Numbered from the stretch's first letter, positions 49,903 to 62,406 are shown. The stretch is 64,000 nt of DNA from Styela clava (GCF_964204865.1 NC_135250.1:17394001-17458000), one strand, 5' to 3'. The notes: generated by a model from the letters alone, not told the origin. A program made the numbers and translations.

Positions 49903-51080
49903 ATGCACTCTGTTCTTTCTACCGCATTAATTGTTGGAGTTTTGATCGGTTACGTTGCTGCAGCATGCTACAGAGAAGTCGGCTGTTCAAGCACATGGGG
50001 AAAAGGAAGAACTTACAGAATTGGACAAAGGTGGAAACCAAAATCGGACCCATGCTACGTCTGCAAGTGTGTGAAAGCAAAGAAAATTGTGGTAAGGAGA
50101 AAAGTATGAATATACAGCCCCATTTTAGTTGTGTCGTTTTGATATGTACCAATTAGGAAAGCGCAAATTTGACAACGGCTGGTAAAACTTCATAATTTAC
50201 TTTCAATCAATACATGAACAAAAACATTATTTAATCTTGGGAATATCTTAAGAAACGTTTGTTTGTCAATTGCTAATATTTAAGTTGTTTCTCTACAGCT
50301 AAAGTGTCAAGTTGCAATTGACGAACATCCAAAAACTGTCAAAAAGAGCCTATTATCTGCACGTTTTGAATCCATGTCCGTGAATGCCAAAAACGAAGAT
50401 ATAAAAATTACAAGAAAAGAAGCAAAAACCATAGAATGTCCTCCAATTCGTGCGCCGATCTACAACTGGGCTACTGGTACTTTTGAACCAATCACATACA
50501 AGAATGTCTACTATTATTACATACGAAGAGTGTCAAGTTGCTGTAGCAGGTTAGCATTTTTTTGTATAAAATGTTTGTAAAATAGTTTCCCCATTACCTA
50601 TATGTTAGGTATATACCAAAAACATATGTTATTGAGATACCAAGAGTGTTCTGAAGCTTTTTCGCATAATAATGTTTGTACTTCGGGCTGTACAAAATAG
50701 CTCAGGATCATTGGTGCTTTTAAGATGAGGCGCTTGGTAGTTTTACTTTTATTTTTATTTACAACTCAGTGATATTGCTTCTGAATTTAGCATGTGTATG
50801 TCAATGTAACATAACATTTATAAAATATGGTTCCAGATGGGAATTGTATACAAATTAATCAAAGTGTTATTAAAATCTTACGCCAGATCTTACGATACAA
50901 TGTGGTCAAATTCAAAAATGTAGTTGGGAATAACTTATTCCTATATTTTTCAGGTTTATCGGCTACACAAGTGTCCACCCAGCCTGTAAAGTCGTCAAAA
51001 TCAGCAAGTGCAGATCAAAAGCTGTCAGAAAAGATAATCCACAAGAAAGATGCAATCTTTCCATGCGCTACGTCGGGTGA
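49903..51080 (+). CDS. Secreted beta-microseminoprotein-like protein, gene F
   Basis: Coding exons are 49903-50091, 50299-50549 and 50954-51080, giving 188 residues. Donors GTAAGG and GTTAGC; acceptors TCTCTACAG and TTTTTCAG; phases 0 and 2. The signal peptide precedes A-C-Y-R-E-V-G-C. Exon 1 has I-G-Q-R-W-K-P and C-Y-V-C-K-C. Exon 2 has L-K-C-Q-V-A, I-E-C-P-P, Y-N-W-A-T-G-T-F-E-P and S-S-C-C-S-R. Exon 3 has P-A-C-K-V-V, S-K-C-R-S-K and P-Q-E-R-C. The L-K-C-Q-V-A start of exon 2 resembles G (L-E-C-Q-V-A) and A (L-G-C-Q-V-I) rather than B-E (x-A-C-L-E), hinting at two subfamilies. A possible polyadenylation signal AATAAA is at 51313. Confidence 0.93.
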
Positions 51081-51594
51081 AAATGGATTGTGACGTTTTT
51101 CCAAATGCGACGGGCATTTAGTTTTTCAACAAGAAAACGTGCGTTTTATTGAAGCAGGGTACATGCAAATGTTATTTCTGCAAGAGCCTAATGCAGTGTG
51201 GCAACGTGAAAAAAGGAAAGAAATGTACAAGAGGTCAAAAAGCGAGGAAATTGTCATTCAGCGATTTAAAATTATTGAATAATTGTTTCTATTATTTTTA
51301 TTTTTATGTTTTAATAAATGAGGGAAAAGATAATATTTTGTTGTTTATCTTTTTAAAACGAAATATTGTGTATATAGTTGATCACGAGGAAATTGATCGC
51401 TTGGTATAATATCCAACGCCCACACCACACCTTCTGAACAGATGTACATGCATGTCCATGTAAAGGGCCTGGCATGAATAAGGCAAATATGGGCCAATTA
51501 TGATATTCAATTTTTCAACACGAACTAAGTTTGAACACACACATAGCCACACGAATAGATGTTATACGCCATCATCATGACAATAAGTTCCCTA

Positions 51595-51815
51595 ATCTTT
51601 GCATCCACGTACATTCGCACCCGTAAATTGCACTAAGGACATTTGCACCTGCATAGTCTTACACCCACCCACATCCAGAGACATTTGCATCCATACATTT
51701 GTACACACAAATTTTAGCATCCGCATATAGATTGCATCCGCTTACATTTGCACTCATGGACATCTGTACCCATGTACATTTGCACCCTCGTACATTTGCA
51801 TTTGTCGATGGGTGG
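51595..51815. repeat. Degenerate minisatellite (CACCCRCRTACATTTG-like)
   Basis: About a dozen irregular copies of a 15-16 bp motif around GTACATTTGCACCC, e.g. CACGTACATTCGCACCC and CATGTACATTTGCACCC. Copies have drifted and spacing varies. No gene overlaps it. Confidence 0.75.
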
Positions 51816-54800
51816 AAAAGTATACAGGTCGAATGTCCTAGATGCAGTTCACGTGTGCAAATTTAATAGGGTGCAGATGTGCTGTCACCTGTCAATACCA
51901 TGGTAATATGAGCGTTGTTTACCACAAAAAGTATCCATGTATGGATTTGAGCTATTATTAGTCGCACGTGGTTCCAGGCACGCTATGGTTTTTGTTTGTG
52001 TTCAATACAAATTTAACCGTAACGCTGTGAATAGCACTACAATGAACGGCATGTCAATGATGAATTGATAAGCCAGAAGTCCGTAGCATCAAAGTTAATC
52101 TGTGTAGGTAGAGCAAAGGGTTTAAGGTTTAATTAAAACTTTTAGATTTGTATATGTTTTCGCTGTCCCGGCAAAAATTGAATCTGTCAATCAGCAAATA
52201 TGTTTTAGGTATGGACAAATATGCATAACCAGGAAAGACGTTGCCTTTATATGAAATATATATATTTTTGGAGAAAGAAAAATTACATTTCAAGATATCA
52301 TATTAATTAGGGGCAAAAGTATACTACGCGTAAAGGATGTAAAACAACAAATGACAAACAACTTTAGCCACGGAAAAATTCCTTTGCCAAGTCGACAATT
52401 AAGATTCCTATAATTTCAATCTCCAATAATCCCCAAGTGAGCGATTGCTTCTCTATAGCAATGGTCTTCATCCTCTTTGGTGGCGCGAAACTCCAATAAA
52501 ACATTCCAGAGAATCGAAAAACGCCTGTGTAATATATATTTGTAGGACTGTAAGTAGAACTGAAATGCAAGCATTACACTTGCAAAACAAAATTATCAAT
52601 AAAATTTAGAAATAATAATAATAGTGGCAAACGTAATTGGCATTTAAATATATTAAAACAATATAGATATATATCTAACGTCATTAACAGCAGTCGCAAA
52701 CCTTGAATAAGCCTAAATCATCGCCATATTAGTTAAGCGACAAATGGTTGAGAAATAATGTTCATCGAGCACAAAGATTTGATTTTCTGTACAAAGCCCC
52801 CACCTCTAATGGAAAAATGTGATATTTGAGAAAAACACGTTGTAAAATAAGAAATTAGTATCAGTAGTAATTAGGAAATTAGTTATCTAGTTGGGGTTAG
52901 GGTTGGTGTTAGGTATGATTTGAAAATTTGAATTCCCAGCGCAATCTGCATTCCTAACCCGAACCCTAACTAGATAATTACTAATTTCTTATTTTACAAC
53001 GTGTTTATACAAAGGGTCCTTAAAATTTTCAAAGAAAAAAATACGGCTTTATTAAAGTTGTGCAAGGGAATTGAAAAAAAAAAAAAACCTAGGTAGAATC
53101 GTGACGATATAATACTACTAAAGTACTAATTGGTGTACGGAGAGGACATGTAAAGATATATCGTATAAGCTGAATATCTTATTGCTGGAAATATTTTGAC
53201 GCACTATAATCATGACATACGTGCCACGATCTCGTTAGTTTCACCTTAATTTCATGCATATACGCTGAGGACATTATACCGGAAAATTAATCATTCAATG
53301 GAAACAGAAGTAAATTACAAAAAATGTGGCAAATGGGTAAATTGAACTGAAACTTTAAAATTAATGCCGAATTAATATTTAATGACAATGCAATTTTTTT
53401 AGTCCAACCACATTATCAACAACCCACGTGTTGTGTTGGTATATTATGTGATCATTTATTTAAGTAGAACGCAAAAGAAGTAACTCAAGAAAATGATTTC
53501 CCATGGTATACCAACTTCTAAATTTTGTTTTTTTCAGGTATGGCGATCCACAAACCTCGGGTAAAAGTTTGCACCTTGTACCATTTCCCATTTCCGTGAA
53601 TCATAATCGCAATCGTAATTCCAAATAATTTAGAATTTAAAGTTATTATTCCAACTTTATTGGCCATCTTTGAATGCGATATATCACGAAGGTGAATTTT
53701 ATAAAAACAAAATGTACTAAAAGATGCGTACATTCTGATGCGATTATATAACGTTCGTCGAATTATATAGGATAGGGGAAGTCCGTGTTATATAGACTAG
53801 AGAAGTGTTGCTTTACACGCTTCTACAAACTGTGTGCGTAAAATCAGCCTGCAAAAATTTCCTTATCAATATTATCTATTTCCCTTGCGTACTAATGAAT
53901 AGACAACTAAAATGTTACCTTTAATATAAAATAAAAAGAAATGAGGCGTGAAAGAACGTAAATCACATTAATTTTATTGGTATTTTTCTGAAAACTCTTA
54001 AATATTTTTCAAAACTCTAGGCAAACAGACTATCACTTATATTTTATATATGTATGTGTCATGTGGATAGTGCAATAGTCTAAACATGGATGAAATACAG
54101 TATGAGCAACCAGCAGAGCCCGAGAGATCTCTTCATCCAATCATGAATATCGACATATTTCACATTTCGTACAGATTACCTCTATTCATTGCCTTCGTTT
54201 GACATCAGCTTTAAATATTGGATCAAGTTTAAATATTGGATGAAATTGTGTATAATTTATTAATCTTAAATGACAAACTAACAGTTTTAAGAAACCTGAA
54301 TTATGAGTTAATTTGACGAGTGAACTTGTTTGTCGAAAAAGAAAATTGATCAAGTTTCAATTCGTGCGATTTGCCGCAGTTGCAAGTCACAGTTGTTTTT
54401 TATTAAACAAATATTACTTTACCATTTTACGACAGCTTAATCATTGAAAAAACATGAAATTACATAAGAGGTCATAGTTTCTGATAAGCTGATAAGTACC
54501 TGCGAATACCAAACCATCGGTGCGGTAGCGTAATGTGCGCCTCACAAACATAAGGAATTTAATAATTCTTCCAAAAAACACAACTACATTATAGCTATAC
54601 AAATACAACTATGTAACGTATAAGGCAACTTCTTTCAATAAGATAGAATCTTCTACAATATTGATCGTCTTCTAAAAGGTAATTTAGTCCCCCATTGTTT
54701 CTTTCAGTCGAGTTGTCCTGTTGTAATGGATATATCCTTTAAGATCCCTGGCATATATCAGTTTAGATCCCTTTTCAATTACATCAATTTTATTTCTGCA

Positions 54801-54939
54801 TCAAAGTTTCACTGAAAAGTAGAAGAGTGTCAAAAATACTTGTGGTTGTATGATATTGTGGTCTGTATGATTCATACAAAAGTTGATTGATAACGAACAA
54901 TGCAGACCTTAAAGAAAATACTCAAAATATCGTATAATG
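51816..54939. other. Gene-free interval, with one MITE
   Basis: No gene seen; the only clear structure is the palindromic MITE at 52833-53006. A short stretch near 54515 (GCGGTAGCGTAATGTGCG) looks faintly tRNA-like but has no partner B box. Confidence 0.45.
52833..53006. mobile_element. Palindromic MITE, 174 bp
   Basis: The ends AAACACGTTGTAAAATAAG and CTTATTTTACAACGTGTTT are perfect inverted repeats. The complementarity continues inwards through TCTAGTTGGGGTTAGGG and CCCTAACTAGATAA, so almost the whole element could fold on itself. No coding capacity. I could not establish the target duplication. Confidence 0.8.
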
Positions 54940-57031
54940 CAGGGTGCACAACTCAAATGAGGATATGTGCCAAATTTTTCAAAATAATCTTGTCGCATGC
55001 CAGGCACAATTGTTGGTATTGTAAACGAACTCCCGTATAACATATATCAAACAAATTTTAATAACAATACATAACAACGAATATCTATTTATTGAAACGA
55101 TTTAATGCCGTGAAAAAACGCTGATTTGAAGACGTTTTTGTTGGACCAAATTTGAAATGTTAGGCTTCAAAGAAGAAATAGCGATGTGCATCACTGAATC
55201 TATATGCTAATTTAGTAAACGAGTCCGTAGCTGGAATGATTGAGAATGCCTGTTAACAACTGTACGTGCTTGCAAATTTACAATTCCAGACTTTTTCATT
55301 TCTCAACAAAACTGGATAATTCTCTTATTCGAGGCGACAGTAGAACTCAAGTAATGAATTTTGTTGGAAAACATCTCGCAAAACTTGGTTTGACCTCAAA
55401 TCCAGAAGTTCCAGTTGAGCGTCAGCGTCTTCAATACATATCATTCAACATCCACACTGAATGGTCTTTGAAATAAATTCATTTGCGCCTTCCGGTCATT
55501 AAGATCTTGAAAGCGTTTTGAAAAGATTTGACGAAAGTCACCGCACATTATGGCATAGCCTACTTCTCAAAGTCAGGAACCAAGATTGCCTTTTTTTGTT
55601 TCAAAAACAAAGACGTACTTTTAAACTGGATCATGTTGCCAGTTGATAGTTGCATTATGATACATAGGTTGTAACTCTGCTGTGTATTATCTATCAAAAA
55701 CGTAATATCCGGCAACCGAGTATTGTCACATAAGTGCGTCAAAACATCATCACCATTTTTGGTCTTCAGTGTTGGACTCTTTTCCTGTAAAAATATTTTA
55801 ATTTCTTCGAAAAGGCTAAGAAAGCGCTGCAAAACTCTCCCTAGACTTAACCAGAGAACTTGAGAATGATGCACTAAGTCCTTGTATTGTGTATTCATCT
55901 CCAACAAGAATGCTCAAAATTGGCGGTGCTTCAATCCTTTCGACAGAATTTCATTCACACATTTCACAATAACGCCCTTAACATGGGTCATCTTTATACT
56001 TTGAGCACAAAGAGACTCTAGGACTAGGTGAATGAAGCAGTGAATGGTAATAATGTCCTGTATGAAAACAGATTCTTGCAAGTACTTTTCCAATAGCGCC
56101 ACCGCACCGTTTTCTTTACCAGTCATAGAAGCTGCCCCATCTGTTGTCAATCCAATTAATTTTATAGTGAAACGCATTCAACACATCTTCTTTTATATCT
56201 ACCCCACCTGTTGTGTCATAAAGAGGAATAAGTCCAACAAGATCTTCATAAGCAGATAGGTCTTTTACTACAGCGCGAACTGATAATTGCTCAGTATCAC
56301 TCATATCACAGCTTTTATCAACAAAAGCCAGTGGAAAATTTTCGAAGGTATCTACTTTCGATTGCAGTTGCTTATTAGGATTTTCGCCAATTTCTTCAAT
56401 TCTTCTAGCAATGGTAGTCTTCGAAAGGCTGATTCTCGAACAAACTCGCCATCTGCCTGGAATAGCGAGCAACTTCTTCTGCTAAAACATAAGATGCAAC
56501 GATGGCGTTTTCCATTTTCCCCGATGGGCTTTTCAAATACGCCCTGTTGCACGCCCAGGGAATTTTTTAGTTTCAGCACTAAACTTTCTCTCGGCTTTCG
56601 GACAGTTTTATTATCATATTTGTGTTGATGTAGCGCGTTATGGTGTCTCTTCACATTGAAGGCTTTTAAAATAGAAAAAGTTGTGCCACAAACCAAGAAT
56701 AAGGTCTTCTGCTTATATTCGACAAAGAGATATTCGCTTGTCCACGAGTCTTAAAATACACGATTCTCATTTTCTTTTTTTTTGCAGCAAATGGATTTAC
56801 TCATTGCTGCAATCAGTGCGAATTTAGGTGTTAATTAATTTTAGCAACTACCTTCTGAAAACAGGGCCACGAGCTAGCAATGTGTGGATAAACAAGATCA
56901 TTAAAGTTTCTTTTAATATAATGGTGATATTTTGATGTTTATCATAAAAAATTTACAAAACCGTTCGCGTGCCACGTTTGAGCATATGGCGTGCCAAATT
57001 TGGTACGCGTGCCCTGTGTTGTGCACCCCTG
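54940..57031 (-). mobile_element. hAT-family transposon relic, 2.1 kb
   Basis: The ends are inverted: CAGGGTGCACAACTC at 54940 and GTTGTGCACCCCTG ending at 57031. Sub-terminal GTGCCAAATTT motifs also lie on both sides. The flanks share ATAATG (GTATAATG before, CCATAATG shortly after) but offset by two bases, so the 8-bp target duplication is imperfect. It encloses a broken transposase on the minus strand. Confidence 0.82.
55330..56700 (-). pseudogene. Broken hAT transposase (GTF2IRD2/ZBED5/EPM2AIP1-like)
   Basis: Fragments in transposase order, in at least four frames, read down the minus strand. 56696-56352: C-G-T-T-F-S...V-K-R-H-H-N-A-L-H (zinc-finger remnant), then F-Q-A-D-G-E-F-V-R-E. 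56472-56116: P-L-A-F-V-D-K-S-C-D-M-S-D-T-E-Q-L (first acidic catalytic region, with the usual D-E-S replaced by D-K-S). 56177-55914: I-G-L-T-T-D-G-A-A-S-M-T-G and C-F-I-H, typical of the second catalytic block. 55907-55560: L-W-L-S-L-G-R-V-L-Q-R-F, where related proteins have W-L-S-R-G. 55560-55340: an R-F-Q-D-L and P-F-S-V-D-V-E C-terminal piece. Frameshifts and stops separate them, so there is no active enzyme. Confidence 0.85.
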
Positions 57032-57573
57032 GGCCATAATGGACCCATAGTGACGAGGAAATCCGCTTTCAAAAAAGAGCAAAGTGGAGCGGATAGCCTA
57101 CACTCTTGACATGGACATTACCACTGGCCAATGTTTTGCCAATTTCTTATTTTGGATCAAATTTTTTCGGTAGATGGCATGAGTGAGCGATAACTGTTAT
57201 CTTTTTGAAAACATCTTTGAAAGATTATCTGGGGAACTCGCGTGGTACAGGATGTCGACTTTTCACGTTTATTGGACACGGAATTGACCTATGGACCGCT
57301 CTGTTATTATGTTGTTGTTGTGAAAAAATTGCTCTTCTCTTTAACTGCTGAACCAATTGTCTTGACGTTTTCAGTGGTTAAAGCTTGTTGTTGTTGCTAT
57401 TAATTCTAAAACAGCTGTGGGCTCCATGAGATACGTTTTTCAGTTCGAAAAAAAAAATGTGATGCGTAGTTCATTCTCAATTTTCTACGCACTGTACGTC
57501 AAGTATTGAATTACAGATAAGAATATTACGTGTTCCAAAATGTATGCTACTAATGATTAGTGATTGAGATTTA

Positions 57574-58020
57574 CATTTAAATTTGAATCAGAAAATATAG
57601 ACAATTGATTTAACTTTAAATGTCCAACCCAGATTCGTGTTAAGTGGCAAATAGATAGAATCATGGATATTTCCTTCTAGAACAGGGGTTCTCAAACTTT
57701 TGGTGTTGCGGAGCCCTTGAAAAGGTTGACTATTTAATTTTACATTTAAATTTGAATCAGAAAATATAGACAATTAATTTAACTTTAAATGTCCAACCCA
57801 GATTCGTGTTAAGTGGCAAATAGATAGAATCATGGATATTTTCTTCTAGAACAGGGGTTCTCAAACTTTTGGTGTTGCGGAGCCCTTGAAAAGGTTGACT
57901 ATTTAATTTTACATTTAAATTTGAATCAGAAAATATAGACAATTAATTTAACTTTAAATGTCCAACCCAGATTCGTGTTAAGTGGCAAATAGATAGAATC
58001 ATGGATATTTTCTTCTAGAA
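57574..58020. repeat. 169-bp tandem repeat, ~2.6 copies, with hAT ends
   Basis: Units start near 57574, 57743 and 57912; the third is cut off after about 110 bp, at a doubled TCTAGAA. The first two each contain the hAT-type end CAGGGGTTCTCAAACTTTTGG preceded by TTCTAGAA, matching the fragment at 8935-9014 in inverse orientation. The copies differ at only a few bases. Confidence 0.88.
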
Positions 58021-59694
58021 TCTAGAATATAGCATATATCGAGTGAAAGTATATTCAAAATATATCTACAGTGTTCCCAATCTTCCTCCCTCCGCTGACC
58101 ATTGACGGCTCGTAATCATCAAGTTTGCTTGCTCGTAGGGGCCGAAAATTGAGGGTGCCATCTTGGGCAAAAAGGGGTGCATGACTGCACATACAAGCCA
58201 TTGCATGGCGGAATCAAAATAGGGCGTCTGTGATTCGAATTTTTAGATCTTGTATTAAAAAACAGTAACGGTGTTTTATTCACAAGTCAAGTCATTTGAC
58301 GAAGCATGCTTTAGTGTGCAGATTGTATTCCACCTTTTAATCTCTTTACTCGATTGTTTTACCACCTTTATACTGCCGTCCCATACGGCATTCTCTAAAG
58401 ATAACCAGTCGGGGTAAAAGTAAAGCGCAAAAACAAATAACGCTAGGAATAAAGACTATTACATAATTGAAATAGTTTTTTTTATACAATCCATTTAATC
58501 TTATTTACATTTTTAAATATGCCGTTGGGGGTAACAATTACCAGGCCATAGCAATAAACAAGTGTTGTTATTACCATAGATCTAATACCATACCATAGGT
58601 CTAGTCCAGTACCATTTTGGTTTAAAAGCTGAAATCAGAGTAAATACAGGGTTACTAGACTTTAAAAAAATTCATGGAAAATAAACGGCGTATCTGAACC
58701 TCCCTTTTTTCATTTTCGTTCACAGAATTAAATGATTTAATGCACGATTTTAGAGGTTAATTATTTCATTATTCCTTTAATCCTCTGATGCAACGAATGC
58801 GAATATTTAGTTATTGACATATGTGCATATGAATATATATAATCATTATCGACGAATCATTCTTGAATCGATCACGAAGGTTAATATGCATGTTTTGTCT
58901 GCCTGTCATTTACAGGAAGTAATTGTACTGCAAAATGATCGACATGCGTCAGACTGAATTACAAATCTTAAATAGAAATGTGGCTATTGTTATGTTGTTA
59001 CATAATAACCAGAAAACCACGTCAACGGAAACGTAATTTTCCAATTATTACGGACTAACTTCATTGATAAATCGATCACTCGAAGCATGGGAAATGAAAA
59101 ATTTCATATACTAAAAGTACCGACATTTATATAAACGAAAACAGAATTTGATGTTTCATTGATATACTCGTACATTCAATATATTTGTCTAAAGAACAAA
59201 TCTTTTCGACTAGTTTATACATAACTTGCGCTTTTCGTGCATAACTGACGCATGAACACTAATAAATTTGGTAGAAATGGCGAGATTACCGACTAACAGT
59301 TTTCATAACAAAATAAGTGAAATTAATTTCATTGAAAATATAGGAGAATAATCAACATGCTCCATTCCAGTAATACAGTAGCAATACACTATTTACGTAT
59401 AATACGTCAATTTTTTCATTATTTTCGATATCTGTTTTGTGTTCGTATTACCGATAGAATTAAAGCCCTTTGTTTGTCGTTTAAAAAATATTACCCATTT
59501 GTCACTTTTCAAAAACTAAATTATGCGAATGAATTTTGCTGTCTGACCTGCTCATATGTTTTGATGCATATAAAATAGGTGATTCCCGTCATAGCATTTT
59601 ACAGTGGCTAACAGATTCATTATTACTTATCGATCTTGATTGTTACTTATCGATCATTGGTAAGTATCGATGATTGGTAAGTATGTTGATAGGT

Positions 59695-59895
59695 ATTTGT
59701 TTGTCTGTCTGTTTGTTTGTTTGTCTGTTAGACACTTTCGTATTTAACGCGATATCTCACGAAAGCGAGGTTGAATCTGCTTCAAATTTTTTATGTACAT
59801 TTATCATATCTCGGACCAGAAGACTATTGATTTTGGATGAAATATGTCGTATAATTAGCGAGGTATTAATTAATTAGTGATGGGACACATGGTGT
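59695..59895. repeat. GTTT/GTCT microsatellite and candidate dispersed repeat
   Basis: A run of TTTGTCTGTCTGTTTGTTTG at about 59698-59728 leads into TTAGACACTTTCGTATTTAACG and then GATATCTCACGAAAGCG. A simple repeat joined to a defined sequence looks like the end of a dispersed repeat, but no second copy is in this window to prove it. Confidence 0.35.
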
Positions 59896-60511
59896 CGCTA
59901 TGAAGTAAGATCGGAGAGCAGTTTCTGTTTTGGGGACCCCCTAACTTTCGATCGATAAGTCTTCGGTCTCCGACCGATATTCTCGTTTTATTAGTTGTTC
60001 AACCCATATTGCTTATACGTCATATTGAAATTAAGTTTTTACGAATACAAATATACAGACATTATGAGTAGATCATATCGTATTCATTTAATCCTTGTTC
60101 GTTTAAAGAAAAAAAAACTAACTGAACTTTGTTCTAGCGCACATGTCACCATCCTGATGAAGTTCATGTTTTGGAAGATATATGGATTTACAGAAATCTG
60201 TGTTAATATTTCTCATAGCTAATATCTAAGAACATGAATTATTTTATTGAATTATTTGCATTCCGTGGAAATTCAACAATTCGAAATGAATAGTAGTTTC
60301 AAGTCAAATAATACAAAAGCATGCGATATGATACTGTGCTCGTGTTAGGTCAAAATTAGGTCAAACAGCGTGTTTTGCCTACTAGTATTACAATTATCGA
60401 TGCAGTTTTAAGAAAATTGGTCACAGGCATGAAGACGACGTAAACAAAACGACTATCACATTTACCGAACATTCAGACATTAAGTTTTCTAATTAGACTG
60501 TGATTACGGAA

Positions 60512-60850
60512 GTCATCAGAACATGATTTGACGAAGAAGAAATCTATTGTTGAAACGATTTTTTGTAAATATGAATATTCATTCAGTGATTGGAACTCAG
60601 AAGTCTAATATAAATATGAAATACAATAGTAGGAATGCAATGAAACAGACGTAGCAGAAGATTTTTCCAAAACTGCTGTCATCTGTCATGAAGTCATCAG
60701 AACACAGAACAAAATTTGAGGAAGCAATCCATTGTTGAAATAATTTTTTGTCATTTTGAATATTCATTCAGTAAATGGAACTTAAAACTCTAATATATAT
60801 GATATACAATAGTGGGAATGCAATGAAACAGACGCAGCAGAACGATTTTT
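60512..60850. repeat. Diverged ~180-bp tandem repeat
   Basis: Two units share GTCATCAGAACA, TGAATATTCATTCAGT and GGAATGCAATGAAACAGACG at a spacing of about 180 bp, with many substitutions between them. No coding role seen. Confidence 0.75.
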
Positions 60851-60884
60851 TCGAAAATTCTGTATTGAAAAGCTTTAGTAACAC

Positions 60885-61560
60885 ATCGGTTTTCATACGA
60901 AACGAATGAAAATACAAAACCAATACATTCAAATTTATCGTGTGGTTTATAAATTTATCGTTTATAAAATTATACAATTTACAATCTAAATTGGTCATGA
61001 TAGTGTAAGTTTCTTCCCTTTTCATTTCCGTGACGCATATTACAGGGAAATCTACTGCATTCTGAATTTGTTCGTAGGATAAATGTTCCACCCACATGAA
61101 GTTTGCTACAATTGAGACATTGCATTCCATCCGTATGAGTCGTGCAATGCATGCGAAGCGGACATTTTACAAAAATCACGGAATTGTGAAACAAAACGTT
61201 TACTCGTATCATATCAGTCAATCATTGAGAGCTTTTTATGTTGAAGTGTTAGAGGTTTGCGTTATTGCTATTAAAAACTCAATAAAGAACTTGAGCTTTC
61301 ACATTTATATTATATATGTATTCTAACATAGTCTATATAAGTGTACCTCTAATACATCTGAATACTTGCTAACAAATGCTGAAATAATTACGTCGATAAA
61401 CGTAAGAGATTTCGAATGAAAATACAAAACTAATACTTTTAAATTTATAGTGTGGAGTTTATAAATTTATCGTTTATAAAATCATACAATTTACATACTA
61501 AATTGGTCATGATAGTGTTATTTTATTCCCTCTTCATTTCCGTGACGCAAGTAAGGAACA
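60885..61560. repeat. Pair of ~140-bp direct repeats
   Basis: The stretches at about 60900-61042 and 61415-61555 share GAATGAAAATACAAAAC, TTTATAAATTTATCGTTTAT and TTCATTTCCGTGACGCA in order. About 370 bp of unrelated sequence lies between them. Confidence 0.75.
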
Positions 61561-62099
61561 TTCTTATTAACTTAAAATGATATCTTAAATAAGGTATTTA
61601 CATCCTTGTTAATTCTAAACTGAAATAATTCCGTGATCATAACAAAATTTGTGTTTACAACGATACTGACAAACATGAATTTCTGCAAAATCTATCTTTT
61701 TCCCAAGCATTGACGTCAATGCAGGTCTAAGCATATACATTTGAGAACAGTAATGGTTTTACATTAGACTGCATAAATACAGTTGACAGATAGCAATGGC
61801 ACAAATTTAAAGTTTTATTTAAATACCGCATTTAGATTAGATGGATACGTGAGAAAATTATTTCAATGAAATTGCGTTTAAACAGCAATTTCTCCCATTC
61901 AATTTTGATACCACCAGTGTCTCGCGCCCTGTGAATGTCTATATGTATGATTACTATTTCTGGCTCTTCCTAGATTTTCGCAGAGATTTCTCCATATCGA
62001 TGCAAACGAGAGAATTTTTCGCGCTGGCGTGATGCAGTAATCTCTCGTATTTTATACAAATCTCCGTGAGTGATCAAAATAGACCTGACAGAAATTGCA

Positions 62100-62222
62100 T
62101 ATAAATGCGTGTTGCATCCATCAGTCCTCACTCTTAACGCTGAAATCGACGAAGCCAAGTAAAAGTAAGGACAACTAAGTTTCTAATCCACACGACAACG
62201 AGGAAACGCCAACATTTTCAAG
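62100..62222 (+). promoter_or_regulatory. Gene G TATA box and first exon
   Basis: TATAAAT at 62100-62106 precedes a first exon ending at 62222 with donor GTATGC. It pairs with the acceptor AATTCAG at 62406, abutting the ATG. Confidence 0.72.
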
Positions 62223-62406
62223 GTATGCAAGTTTAATATATATACTTTGTATTTTAAGTTGTACATAACTACTGCATTTGCTGAATTATTATAGCAATGT
62301 ACTAGTACATAATTTTTAACAATACGTCTACATTATTATTATTATTACATTATTATAAGTGACAATTATTGACATTCTATTAATCTTCGTGTATCTCTTA
62401 ATTCAG

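Larger units (their letters stand above)
57032..62099. other. Repeat-rich interval upstream of gene G
   Basis: No gene is supported. It contains the 169-bp tandem array at 57574-58020, the GTTT/GTCT run at 59695-59731 with a possible dispersed repeat after it, and diverged direct repeats at 60512-60850 and 60890-61560. Open frames are short and mostly repeat-derived. Confidence 0.45.

Noticed and set aside
54515-54550. tRNA- or SINE-like start (GCGGTAGCGTAATGTGCG)
   Set aside because: Only a weak A-box resemblance with no B box or Pol III terminator at the right distance.
55240-55476. 78-residue plus-strand open frame
   Set aside because: It is antisense to the C-terminal part of the broken hAT transposase.
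60979-61221. Minus-strand frame with several Cys and His residues, zinc-finger-like at first glance
   Set aside because: The spacing fits no zinc-finger class, and the frame lies partly within a dispersed repeat.
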